Assembly: GCA_027886865.1 (NCBI GenBank)
Contig: JAPCJR010000002.1
Coordinates: 62,001 to 126,000 of the forward strand
DNA: 64,000 nucleotides
Source: Nitrososphaerota archaeon
GTDB lineage: Archaea > Thermoproteota > Nitrososphaeria > Nitrososphaerales > UBA183
Reading direction: 5' to 3'
Shown here: positions 8,185-14,519 of the stretch, piece after piece
Layout of the letters: every line of letters begins with the position of its first letter
Position numbering within the stretch: position 1 is the first letter of the stretch
Notes under the pieces: model-generated
What the model was told of the DNA's origin: nothing
What the model saw: the letters and a program-made list of their open reading frames with translations, nothing else
The model's database searches: none
Position numbers and translations under genes: made by a program

Positions 8185-8433
8185 TCAGGGCGCAGCGGTG
8201 GCCGCGTGCTCCCCAGTTTCCGGCTTACCCCAGCGGCCGACCTTGGGCACGGACTTGGACCTGAAGAGCCTCAGGCTGTTCCTGTAGTGTTCCATCTCGA
8301 ACTCGACGTAGCGAATCTCCGTAAGGACTTCCTCGACCTGCTTCTGCGAGCCCTTCTCCGAGTTCAGCTTCTCCAACTTGGCCTTCTTCTCCTCCAGAAT
8401 CCGGCCAAGGAGCTGCTCGTACTCCGTGGTCAA
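8185..8433 (-). CDS. small coiled-coil protein of unknown function
   Basis: 82 residues from a TTG. Residues 1-55 form a charged coiled coil (EKKAKLEKLNSEKGSQKQVE), followed by a basic segment and an Ala-rich tail. No family is recognised. A TATA-like GTTTATAG at 8458-8465 is centred about 29 bp before the TTG, which supports a leaderless transcript and this start. It is divergent from the DUF371 gene. Confidence 0.55.
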   Translation of the reverse strand: MTTEYEQLLGRILEEKKAKLEKLNSEKGSQKQVEEVLTEIRYVEFEMEHYRNSLRLFRSKSVPKVGRWGKPETGEHAATAAP

Positions 8434-8457
8434 CGAATAGCCGACGTACTGCAGAGG

Positions 8458-8490
8458 CTATAAACGCATGGTCGTTCCTAGATTATTAAC
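8458..8490. promoter_or_regulatory. divergent promoter pair
   Basis: Minus-strand GTTTATAG (8458-8465) places transcription at about 8435 for the coiled-coil gene. Plus-strand GATTATTAAC (8481-8490) places it at about 8512 for the DUF371 gene. The plus box lies downstream of the ATG at 8468, which argues against that ATG and for the GTG at 8513. Confidence 0.55.
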
Positions 8491-8512
8491 GGTGGTCCCT
8501 CCGAGGCTGGTA

Positions 8513-8941
8513 GTGGCATCATACACGGACGAGGTCGAGTTCCACGGCCATCCCATGGTAAGGTCGTTGCATCGCACCACGATCGAGGTGACCAAGGACC
8601 CGCACCTGACGATCAGGGGCGACTGCATAATCGGCGTGAGCGCGGACAAGGGACTCTCTGAGCTCAGCTCAGGGGTGAGGGACTCGATAAAGAGCGAGGA
8701 ATCGAGAGTGGTCATCACGATAGAGGTCCCTCCGGACAGGTTCGTGGTCAGAGCAACAGGAGGAGCGGCACTCACCCTCGAGAGCCCGAGCGAGATGGTG
8801 ATAAGAAAGAGCACGTGGGTCTCACCGCGCACGCTCGCGTTGAATGCCGACGCCGCGGCGAAGGACGTGCCGAGGAGAATGGTAGAAAGCCTAAGGAACC
8901 CTGAATGCAGGGCCCTGCTCAAGATAGAGGTCCAGTGCTGA
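8513..8941 (+). CDS. DUF371 family protein
   Basis: 142 residues from the GTG at 8513. The DUF371 signature is clear: GHPMVRSLHRTTIEVTKDPH and RGDCIIGVSAD near 38-48, and WVSPRTLALNADAAAKDVPR near 105-124. The function of this archaeal family is unknown. An ATG at 8468 would add 15 residues, but a TATA-like box at 8481-8490 lies inside that extension, so the shorter start is preferred. The TGA overlaps the ATG of the GHMP decarboxylase-like gene (TGATG), suggesting coupled expression. Confidence 0.75.
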   Translation: MASYTDEVEFHGHPMVRSLHRTTIEVTKDPHLTIRGDCIIGVSADKGLSELSSGVRDSIKSEESRVVITIEVPPDRFVVRATGGAALTLESPSEMVIRKSTWVSPRTLALNADAAAKDVPRRMVESLRNPECRALLKIEVQC

Positions 8942-9891
8942 TGCCGTTCACGGTGGTAGCCAATACTATGCAGGCCCTGGTGAAGTACCATGGGATGAAG
9001 GACTGGAAACTGCGGATACCTTACCACGACAGCATATCCGTCAACACCACCTGTCTTTACTCCGAGGTGAAGGTGACCGAGGGGCAGCCGGCGAGGCTGC
9101 TGGTCGCTGGCGAAGAGAACGCGGACGCGCTCAGAAGGCTTCAATCGGTATCGCAGAGGCTGACCGGGAAACCCTTCGAGCAGTTGGGACTACGAATCGA
9201 CTCGAAGAACGTGCCGGGCGTCGACGGAAAGGGTCTCGGGTTCTCTTCCTCGGCAGGGGCTGCGCTGACATTCGCGATAGACCATGCAACGAACAAGGGC
9301 AATCCCGACCTCGAGGAGCTCTCCAGGGCCTCCCGGCTATTCGCGGCTTCGGCCTCGAGGACGATCGTCGGCGGATTCTCCCGGCTGTACGCCGGAAAGA
9401 GTGACGAGGACACCTACTCTGAGAAGTTCGCCGACGAGAAGGACCTGCCGCTGAGGACCGTGATAGTCCCGCTGCCATCCTCGGTCAAGACCGAGACGGC
9501 TCACGAGGAGGTGGAGAGCTCACCTTTCTTCAAGGCGAGGATCGAGTCGGCCACGAAGAGATGCGACCTGGTCGAGAAGGCCATCAAGGGGGGCGACCTC
9601 CGGATGCTTGGCGAGCTCGTCGAGCAGGACACGCTGGAGCTCCACAGCGTAACGATGACGGGAAGGAATCACATGATCGTCATGAGCCCCGATACCATCA
9701 AGGTGATCACCAAGGTGAGGGAGCTCCGCTCCAACAGCGTCGAGGCGTACTTCTCGATGCAGACCGGCCCCTCCGTCTTCATCAACACCAACGAGGAAGA
9801 CGAGGGCAAAGTGAAGAAGGCCATCTCGAAGATAGGGTATAGAACGCTCTCTTCCTCGGTAGGGAAGGGAGCTAGGCTCAAGCGAGGCTAA
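8941..9891 (+). CDS. GHMP-family mevalonate (di)phosphate decarboxylase-like protein
   Basis: 316 residues. The N-terminus ANTMQALVKYHGMKD aligns with the ANIALIKYWGKRD start of diphosphomevalonate decarboxylases, keeping the catalytic Lys. A GFSSSAGAALTFA glycine-rich stretch near 100 and SASRTIVGGF near 137 keep the catalytic Arg. The C-terminal AYFSMQTGPSVFI near 280 has Gln where the decarboxylases have the catalytic Asp (FDAGPN). Loss of this Asp is expected to abolish or change decarboxylation, as in mevalonate 3-kinases. It may act in a variant mevalonate pathway or have another substrate. It is coupled to the DUF371 gene. Confidence 0.75.
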   Translation: MPFTVVANTMQALVKYHGMKDWKLRIPYHDSISVNTTCLYSEVKVTEGQPARLLVAGEENADALRRLQSVSQRLTGKPFEQLGLRIDSKNVPGVDGKGLGFSSSAGAALTFAIDHATNKGNPDLEELSRASRLFAASASRTIVGGFSRLYAGKSDEDTYSEKFADEKDLPLRTVIVPLPSSVKTETAHEEVESSPFFKARIESATKRCDLVEKAIKGGDLRMLGELVEQDTLELHSVTMTGRNHMIVMSPDTIKVITKVRELRSNSVEAYFSMQTGPSVFINTNEEDEGKVKKAISKIGYRTLSSSVGKGARLKRG

Positions 9892-9935
9892 GGCGGTCTA
9901 CGCTTAATAGCACAGGGAGAGTCCTTCGTCAGACC

Positions 9936-10151
9936 TTGGCCCAGCACTCGAAGACCGTCGGAGAGTACCTCAAGGAACTACGCGAGACCAAGAAGGAGAA
10001 ACCCGATCAGGTGAAGGAGGCGCTCGAGATTTACATCGACCTGTGGGAGAGCGCGATAAAGAACGAGACGATAACCCGTGACGAGGAGATAGAAGATGCT
10101 CTCGTCAAGCTAGAGGCGAAGGGAGGGCTCTATCAAGCGGCGAGCGGCTGA
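9936..10151 (+). CDS. small helical protein of unknown function
   Basis: 71 residues from a TTG, highly charged and predicted all-helical (YLKELRETKKEKPDQVKEAL). No family is recognised and no membrane segment is seen. A TATA-like CGCTTAATAG near 9901-9910 places the transcript start at about 9932, so the TTG is probably leaderless. It follows the GHMP gene by 44 bp. Confidence 0.55.
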   Translation: MAQHSKTVGEYLKELRETKKEKPDQVKEALEIYIDLWESAIKNETITRDEEIEDALVKLEAKGGLYQAASG

Positions 10152-10201
10152 AGACGATCAGCGGACCGAGGTGTCGCAGACCCTTACAATCCCGAGTTTC
10201 T

Positions 10202-10711
10202 TTACGGTCTCGGCATTCTGTCCTTCGCAGTAGCGCCTACGGAGTACATCCTTAGGAACTTGAGGTTGAAGAGAGAGGCCGCGGCGGAGTTCCTCACAAG
10301 CTCGTCCTCATCCTTCAGGGCGGCCTCCAGCGTGGCCCGAGCAGACTGGTTTCCTATGGAGCCGAGGGCCGCGGCCGACTCGTGCCTGACTATCGCTTCC
10401 TTGTCGTGCTTCACCGCCTCTTCGAGCGCCGGGACCCCCGACGCGAGCCCCATCTGCCCCAGCGTGAACCCTGCTTCGTGCCGGACCAGGGGGTCAGGGT
10501 CGTTGAGGACCACATCCGACAGCGTGGGGACCGCGAGCTCTCCTCCAAGCTCGGCCAAGATCGTGACAGCGTGAACTCTGAGGACGAGGCTAGGCTCGTT
10601 TGTCAGCACATCCACAAAGAATTGCTCGTTCTTATTCTCGTATTCATCCTCCATCTGCCTCATCATCTCGAGGCAATGCTTCTCGTCATCGACGACGGTG
10701 TTCGTATACAC
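10202..10711 (-). CDS. HEAT-repeat protein with two His-Glu motifs, resembling half of deoxyhypusine hydroxylase
   Basis: 169 residues from a GTG. After a short helical N-terminus come HEAT-like repeats near 40-56, 70-92, 103-126 and 134-150. Two of them carry His-Glu pairs: LVRHEAGFTLGQMG (H78-E79) and IVRHESAAALGSIG (H110-E111), 32 residues apart. In eukaryotic deoxyhypusine hydroxylase four such HE pairs, in two halves with about 33-residue spacing, bind the diiron centre. A half-size protein could form that site as a dimer. Generic HEAT/PBS-lyase repeats also show R-H-E-A sequences, so this is a candidate only. A TATA box at 10735-10743 supports the leaderless GTG start. Confidence 0.65.
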   Translation of the reverse strand: MYTNTVVDDEKHCLEMMRQMEDEYENKNEQFFVDVLTNEPSLVLRVHAVTILAELGGELAVPTLSDVVLNDPDPLVRHEAGFTLGQMGLASGVPALEEAVKHDKEAIVRHESAAALGSIGNQSARATLEAALKDEDELVRNSAAASLFNLKFLRMYSVGATAKDRMPRP

Positions 10712-10734
10712 GCTTCACGGCTCAATCTTGGGAA

Positions 10735-10743
10735 TATTATAAC
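10735..10743 (-). promoter_or_regulatory. TATA box for the HE-motif HEAT gene
   Basis: Minus-strand GTTATAATA centred about 28 bp before the GTG at 10711. The spacing implies a leaderless mRNA and selects GTG over later Met codons. Confidence 0.55.
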
Positions 10744-10755
10744 CTAGACTGCGCC

Positions 10756-11370
10756 TCATGCAAGCGTCAGCACTGCGGCGAGGGCGCCGTTCTCCGCGTC
10801 CGCCTCCTTCGAGGAACCCGTCACGACCACCACGTCGCCCTCATGCGGCCCAACCTTCCGCAACGAGACCCAAGGCTCGCTCGGACCGTCCTTCTCGCAG
10901 TCAGCTCCTTCCCCGGGCACCGTGAACCTTCCAGATTTGAACACGGAGGTGAACGCGCCGTCAGCCCCCGCCTTTATGGCGGCGTCCCTCTGCTCTATAC
11001 CATACCGCACCCCTTTGTCGACCCCTGCGACCAAGACAGCCCAGCACCTCTCCCCGAGCTCCAGCGGTTTGGCATTCACAGGGCCCGACCACAGCAGCAA
11101 GGATGAGATCTTGGCGTACTCCTTCTCGCCCTTCTTGCTGAGCCGGCAGCCGTCCACCTCTATGACTATCAGTTGATTGTCCTTGAGCCTCTTTATGAGT
11201 GTCCTCACCTCTCCCTGTCCCAGCCCGGTGAGAGTACCCAGACGGCCTCGCCCCACCTTCCCGGACTTTCCGATGGCCACGAGCGCCTTTAGGACATCGA
11301 CCTGCGTGAAGACGGCGCGGGGCCCCCTGTAGTCGGAATCAAGGACCTCGCGCAGGCTCCGCAGAACCAT
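10756..11370 (-). CDS. DUF4443 protein with N-terminal winged helix
   Basis: 204 residues. Residues 1-90 look like a winged-helix DNA-binding domain (LGTLTGLGQGEVRTLIKRLK as recognition region, then LSKKGEKEYAKI). Residues 95-204 match the archaeal DUF4443 domain, with an RYGIEQRDAAIKAGADGAFT segment. The family is known only as uncharacterised archaeal proteins with a regulator-like N-terminus; a ligand-binding C-terminal domain is a reasonable inference. It is followed on the same strand by the HEAT gene 45 bp away, but that gene has its own promoter. Confidence 0.68.
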   Translation of the reverse strand: MVLRSLREVLDSDYRGPRAVFTQVDVLKALVAIGKSGKVGRGRLGTLTGLGQGEVRTLIKRLKDNQLIVIEVDGCRLSKKGEKEYAKISSLLLWSGPVNAKPLELGERCWAVLVAGVDKGVRYGIEQRDAAIKAGADGAFTSVFKSGRFTVPGEGADCEKDGPSEPWVSLRKVGPHEGDVVVVTGSSKEADAENGALAAVLTLA

Positions 11371-11418
11371 CTGGTGCTCTTTCAGCGCCCAGATATTTCT
11401 CCTTTTGCGTCGGACGGG

Positions 11419-11916
11419 CTAAGGCTGGTCGCAGGCGGGGGCGTAGGTCGGGGATGTCTCACAGTATGACCACCCGAAGACCGACCCCGAGGGCGCAGGG
11501 ATCTGGTCAGCGCCAGACTGAGCCAGTTGCCACGAAGAGGTGGTATTGTACGACCAGAGGAACCAAGAGTCGCTCGAATTACCCTGAACTCCGTCGATCC
11601 CGTTGATGAGGTGCTCTCCGTACTGAGGGTACCAAGTGGTGTTCATGTTTCCGTGGGTTATCTCGACGGTGGCGAGGTAGACGTTCCATCCCGGCTGGAC
11701 GACGGTGTCGTTGTACCACGTACTCGTGCCGTTGCCGAAGTCGAGGAGTATATCCGCAGTGAGCGGCGCCGACTGCTTGAGCTCCTTGAGATACAGGTTC
11801 GAGTTGGTCTGCGCTTGCTGGTACTGCAGCAGATAGTACCCGGCGAACGTGGTCGAAATCAGGAGCGCCGCTATCAGTATTATGATAATGGTGGTCAGCG
11901 TCCTCGGGTTTGGCAT
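11419..11916 (-). CDS. membrane-anchored extracellular protein, DUF4430-like
   Basis: 165 residues. An N-terminal hydrophobic segment near 7-30 (TTIIIILIAALLISTTFAGY) acts as signal anchor. The outside part has many N-x-S/T glycosylation sites (NGTS, NDT, NTT, NSS) and aromatic stretches (SWFLWSY, VFGWSYCE) with two Cys at the C-terminus. The pattern resembles DUF4430-type cell-surface domains, but the match is weak. The ATG is supported by a TATA-like GCTTAAAGA at 11941-11949. Function unknown; probably a surface glycoprotein. Confidence 0.62.
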   Translation of the reverse strand: MPNPRTLTTIIIILIAALLISTTFAGYYLLQYQQAQTNSNLYLKELKQSAPLTADILLDFGNGTSTWYNDTVVQPGWNVYLATVEITHGNMNTTWYPQYGEHLINGIDGVQGNSSDSWFLWSYNTTSSWQLAQSGADQIPAPSGSVFGWSYCETSPTYAPACDQP

Positions 11917-11959
11917 ACCAGGCTGGATTATCCAGACATGTCTTTAAGCATTTCTTGGA

Positions 11960-11967
11960 CTTAAAAC
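11960..11967 (+). promoter_or_regulatory. TATA box deciding the SET gene start
   Basis: CTTAAAAC centred about 25 bp before the GTG at 11988. An ATG at 11910 would overlap the divergent surface-protein gene and lie upstream of this box, so the GTG is chosen. Confidence 0.5.
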
Positions 11968-11987
11968 ACACCCCGCCAGAGCGGCCC

Positions 11988-12482
11988 GTGTTGGCCGAGA
12001 GTCTGAGGATAGGTGAGGCCGGAGCGAAGGGAAAGGGAGTCTTCGCGACGGAGAAATTCCAGGCCGGTGACCTCGTGATAGACTACCAGGGGAAGGAGGA
12101 ATGGATCTGGGACATCCCGGAGGAAGTTTGGGAGTTTACTTTCCAGGTCGATTACGACCGTTACATCCTTCCCGAGAAGGGCTCCTTCGGCTGGTACCTG
12201 AACCACTCTTGCGAGCCAAACTGCGTCATACTCGGCAGGACGAGGGTGGTCGCTCTGAGCCTAGTCGAGAAGGGCGAGGAGATGACCATCGACTACTCCA
12301 CCAACGTCGGATGGGACGGGTTTGCGATGGAGTGTCGCTGCGGTTCACCGCAGTGCCGAAAGATGATCAGGAGCTACAGGCATCTCGACCAGCAACTCAA
12401 GGTGAGATACGGCGCTTGCGTCTCGAGGTTCCTGCTCGAAAAAACCGCAGGCAGCGCGCGGACGGCCGACTCGTCACCATGA
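11988..12482 (+). CDS. SET-domain protein methyltransferase
   Basis: 164 residues from the GTG at 11988. SET motifs appear in order: GAKGKGVFATEKFQAGDLV near 13-31, WYLNHSCEPNC near 72-82 (SAM/lysine site), the catalytic Tyr in GEEMTIDYS near 98-106, and a post-SET CRCGSPQCR near 117-125 with three zinc-type cysteines. These enzymes methylate protein lysines using SAM. The substrate cannot be read from the sequence; chromatin proteins or ribosomal proteins are both possible. The C-terminal 25 residues are not conserved-looking. Confidence 0.82.
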   Translation: MLAESLRIGEAGAKGKGVFATEKFQAGDLVIDYQGKEEWIWDIPEEVWEFTFQVDYDRYILPEKGSFGWYLNHSCEPNCVILGRTRVVALSLVEKGEEMTIDYSTNVGWDGFAMECRCGSPQCRKMIRSYRHLDQQLKVRYGACVSRFLLEKTAGSARTADSSP

Positions 12483-12526
12483 AGACCTAGCTGACGACAT
12501 AGAAGACGCGTAGGCAGAGGACCCGG

Positions 12527-13432
12527 TCAGGAACTTCCCTTCCCATCTTGGGCTTGGCCGGACCGTCTTGAAGACTGAGTTCCCGGGATGTGAATCTGGA
12601 ACCTCTCAGCGATCAGGCACGGGATGAGAGCGTAGGCGGCCCCACCGATCAGGTCGATGAGATAATGCTGGCCGAGATAAATCGTTGAAAACAGGATTCC
12701 GACGGTGATGGGGATGGAGATCAGCGCCAGTCTTCGGTCGATCTTGATCATGAAGTAGGAGAATATGATCGCGTAGGCGCCGTGCAGGCTCGGGAAGGCG
12801 GCGAACTTGTCTACCTCCGCCAGCGAAAGGAAAGAAGTCAAACCCTGCGGGAGGACCGTCGCGCTGAAGCTCTGATAGAGATTGCTGGCGACCCCCGTAT
12901 ACCAGGGGGGCGCTGTCGGCACGAGAACGAAGGTCAAGAGCGCGGCATACGAAGTGAGGACCATGACCGTGACGTATCTGCCGAAAAGCGCCCGCTTGGC
13001 GTACCATACGATGAGACAGGTAGCGACAACGAGCGGAAAGTGCATCGAATAGAATACCGTGGCGATTGCGGTCACCAATGGGGAGGCAAACGTTGACTGG
13101 ACCCATCCCGTCAGGTTGAACCCCCAGAGCGACTTGTCCAGAGAGTACAGCGAGGCGATGCCTCTCGAGACGGCGAGCGAACCCACAACCCCCTGCAGCG
13201 CCTCATAGGAGAGCATGATCGAGAGAATCGATATCCAGTACTTGCCCATCTTCCTCGAAGAGCCTAGGACGGCCATGATGGGTATCGCGCAAAGAAAGAC
13301 GAGGACGGGCAGGTAGTCAAAGGACGCTCCATACAGGAGGTAGTAGAGCGAGATACCGACCGAATAGGCCAGGGCGGGGAGGATGTAGAAATTATCCCGC
13401 AGATTCAGGCGGGCGAGCCATAGGACCATCAT
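12527..13432 (-). CDS. PAP2-superfamily membrane phosphatase / inositolphosphotransferase-like protein
   Basis: 301 residues with about eight membrane segments. The PAP2 acid-phosphatase motifs lie in the second half: PTAPPWY near 171-177, FPSLHGAYA near 213-221 and GQHYLIDLIGG near 254-264, with the two catalytic histidines in SLHG and GQHY. The Aur1/Ipt1-type arrangement suggests a lipid phosphatase or head-group transferase in the membrane, possibly for inositol-phospholipids. The C-terminal tail is polar and cytoplasmic. The gene stands alone. Confidence 0.82.
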   Translation of the reverse strand: MMVLWLARLNLRDNFYILPALAYSVGISLYYLLYGASFDYLPVLVFLCAIPIMAVLGSSRKMGKYWISILSIMLSYEALQGVVGSLAVSRGIASLYSLDKSLWGFNLTGWVQSTFASPLVTAIATVFYSMHFPLVVATCLIVWYAKRALFGRYVTVMVLTSYAALLTFVLVPTAPPWYTGVASNLYQSFSATVLPQGLTSFLSLAEVDKFAAFPSLHGAYAIIFSYFMIKIDRRLALISIPITVGILFSTIYLGQHYLIDLIGGAAYALIPCLIAERFQIHIPGTQSSRRSGQAQDGKGSS

Positions 13433-13622
13433 CCGCTTGGAAGACCGGCGCAGACTTTGGCTCCAACTCTCGACGCTGACCAGTGCCGACCCCTTTCTCG
13501 CCCCCCGGGCTTCATACTAATAAATTCGCGAGACGCAGAGTCCATAGCCAGAGTGGTTATCGCCCATTCTCCGTCCCGCGCAAGATTATGGCCGCGCCAA
13601 GGGAATCTGAACTCGTCTTAAG

Positions 13623-14276
13623 CTAAGGGAATTGCGCCATTTTGGAACGAACATTCGGGTGCCTCGTGCCAATCTCGTCGACAAAGCGATTGAAGTTTGG
13701 ATATCCATTCACGTCAAGAAACCACCTCACCTCTGTCTTTCCGACTCTTGGATCGAAGTAGTCGTTCCTGTACATCGTGCTGGTGATGGAGAAACTATCC
13801 CATAGGAGCATCTTTACGTCACGGATAATCGTTTTGCTCTTTTGCGCTAGAGAAATCCGAGGATAGTTGCCGGACGTTGTCTTTCGAACCTTTACCGAGC
13901 CGTCTGCATCGTACAGTCCAGAAAGGAGCGCCGCAATGCTGAGCTCTCCATTCTCGATTATTCGCGCTGGGAGGTGTTTCAGGTCATCCTTGACCCCTAC
14001 CGGTAGTCCGATTTGTTCCGACTTGAATAGCACCAGTCTCTTGGACCAAACTATCGCATAAATCGAGTTATGATAATAGGAAATGGCGGGCGTCAGGCCA
14101 TACAATTTCCTGAGGAGGGGGACGATCACCAGCTCATAGTAGTCCTTCTCAGTCGTCAAGTTGCCGCTGATCGCATATCGATATTGATGTGGTAGATAAT
14201 GGGACAGGCAACCGTCGCCTATGTGCAGTCCAGTCTCGTACGCCAAGTCCGGACTGTCCAACCTCGGCGTCTTCAT
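13623..14276 (-). CDS. free-standing LAGLIDADG endonuclease-like protein behind tRNA-Lys
   Basis: 217 residues with two LAGLIDADG helices: AYETGLHIGDGCL near 13-25 and AALLSGLYDADGSV near 115-128, both with the acidic metal-binding residue. The downstream IDR-like portion (RISLAQKSKTIIRDVKMLLW) fits single-chain homing endonucleases. It lies 37 bp after tRNA-Lys on the same strand. A TATA-like CCTAAAATACT at 14295-14305 is centred 24 bp before the ATG, so it has its own promoter and is not an open reading frame inside an intron. It could be a homing enzyme, a maturase or a domesticated regulator. Confidence 0.8.
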   Translation of the reverse strand: MKTPRLDSPDLAYETGLHIGDGCLSHYLPHQYRYAISGNLTTEKDYYELVIVPLLRKLYGLTPAISYYHNSIYAIVWSKRLVLFKSEQIGLPVGVKDDLKHLPARIIENGELSIAALLSGLYDADGSVKVRKTTSGNYPRISLAQKSKTIIRDVKMLLWDSFSITSTMYRNDYFDPRVGKTEVRWFLDVNGYPNFNRFVDEIGTRHPNVRSKMAQFP

Positions 14277-14294
14277 ACGAGATTATGGGCACAC

Positions 14295-14305
14295 AGTATT
14301 TTAGG
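14295..14305 (-). promoter_or_regulatory. TATA box of the LAGLIDADG gene, in the spacer after tRNA-Lys
   Basis: Minus-strand CCTAAAATACT between the tRNA 3' end (14313) and the ATG at 14276. The 24-bp spacing implies a leaderless mRNA. Confidence 0.5.
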
Positions 14306-14335
14306 GCATATTTGGCGGGCCCGGTGGGATTTGAA

Positions 14336-14356
14336 TTCGTGGACGCTGTTGCGCCT
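14336..14356 (-). other. 21-nt noncanonical tRNA intron at 53/54
   Basis: Lies in the T arm. The flanks form a bulge-helix-bulge site: central helix CGTG/CACG, 5' bulge GGA cut after GG, 3' bulge AAT cut after AA, and an inner helix GGCGC/GCGTC closed by AACA. Cutting both bulges after the second base removes exactly 21 nt and restores a normal 7-base T loop. The outer helix is absent, as in relaxed archaeal motifs. Confidence 0.8.
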
Positions 14357-14372
14357 CCCACGACATGCTGGT

Positions 14373-14389
14373 ATCTCCCAAGAGCTAGC
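14373..14389 (-). other. 17-nt canonical tRNA intron at 37/38
   Basis: Lies in the anticodon loop after A37. The 5-bp anticodon stem is the outer helix, CTCT (32-35) pairs with GGAG of the intron as a 4-bp central helix, and the bulges are TAG and ATA. Cleavage after the second base of each bulge gives the normal loop. The intron has only a short terminal loop beyond the central helix. Confidence 0.8.
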
Positions 14390-14454
14390 TAAGAGCCAGC
14401 CGCTCTAACCTGGCTGAGCCACGGGCCCGCTGTTCGCAAACCCATGAAAGAGAC

Positions 14455-14464
14455 GCATATTTAC
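14455..14464 (-). promoter_or_regulatory. TATA box for tRNA-Lys
   Basis: Minus-strand GTAAATATGC centred about 31 bp before the first tRNA base, so transcription would start within a few bases of the mature 5' end. The diphthine synthase promoter lies back to back with it. Confidence 0.6.
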
Positions 14465-14519
14465 TTTCCACCGGGACGACTGATTATTAACAGGCGCCAG
14501 GTTCGAGGACCGTCAGCAA

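Larger units (their letters stand above)
14313..14428 (-). tRNA. tRNA-Lys(CTT) interrupted by two introns, CCA encoded
   Basis: On the minus strand: acceptor GGGCCCG / CGGGCCC, D arm GCTC-AGCCAGGTTA-GAGC, anticodon stem GCTGG / CCAGC, variable loop ATGTC (G15-C48 possible), T stem GTGGG / CCCAC, T loop TTCAAAT, discriminator G73 and encoded CCA. After removing a 17-nt intron after A37 and a 21-nt intron between positions 53 and 54, all stems are perfect and the anticodon loop reads CTCTTAA, anticodon CTT (lysine). G73 agrees with archaeal tRNA-Lys. A TATA-like box at 14455-14464 precedes it by the expected distance. Confidence 0.9.

Noticed and set aside
13575..13612. A tRNA 3'-end-like sequence (TTCAGATTCCC...GGCCA on the minus strand) beyond the LAGLIDADG gene, possible attachment-site copy
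   Set aside because: Only about half the bases match the tRNA-Lys 3' end and the T stem does not pair; too weak to call an att site.
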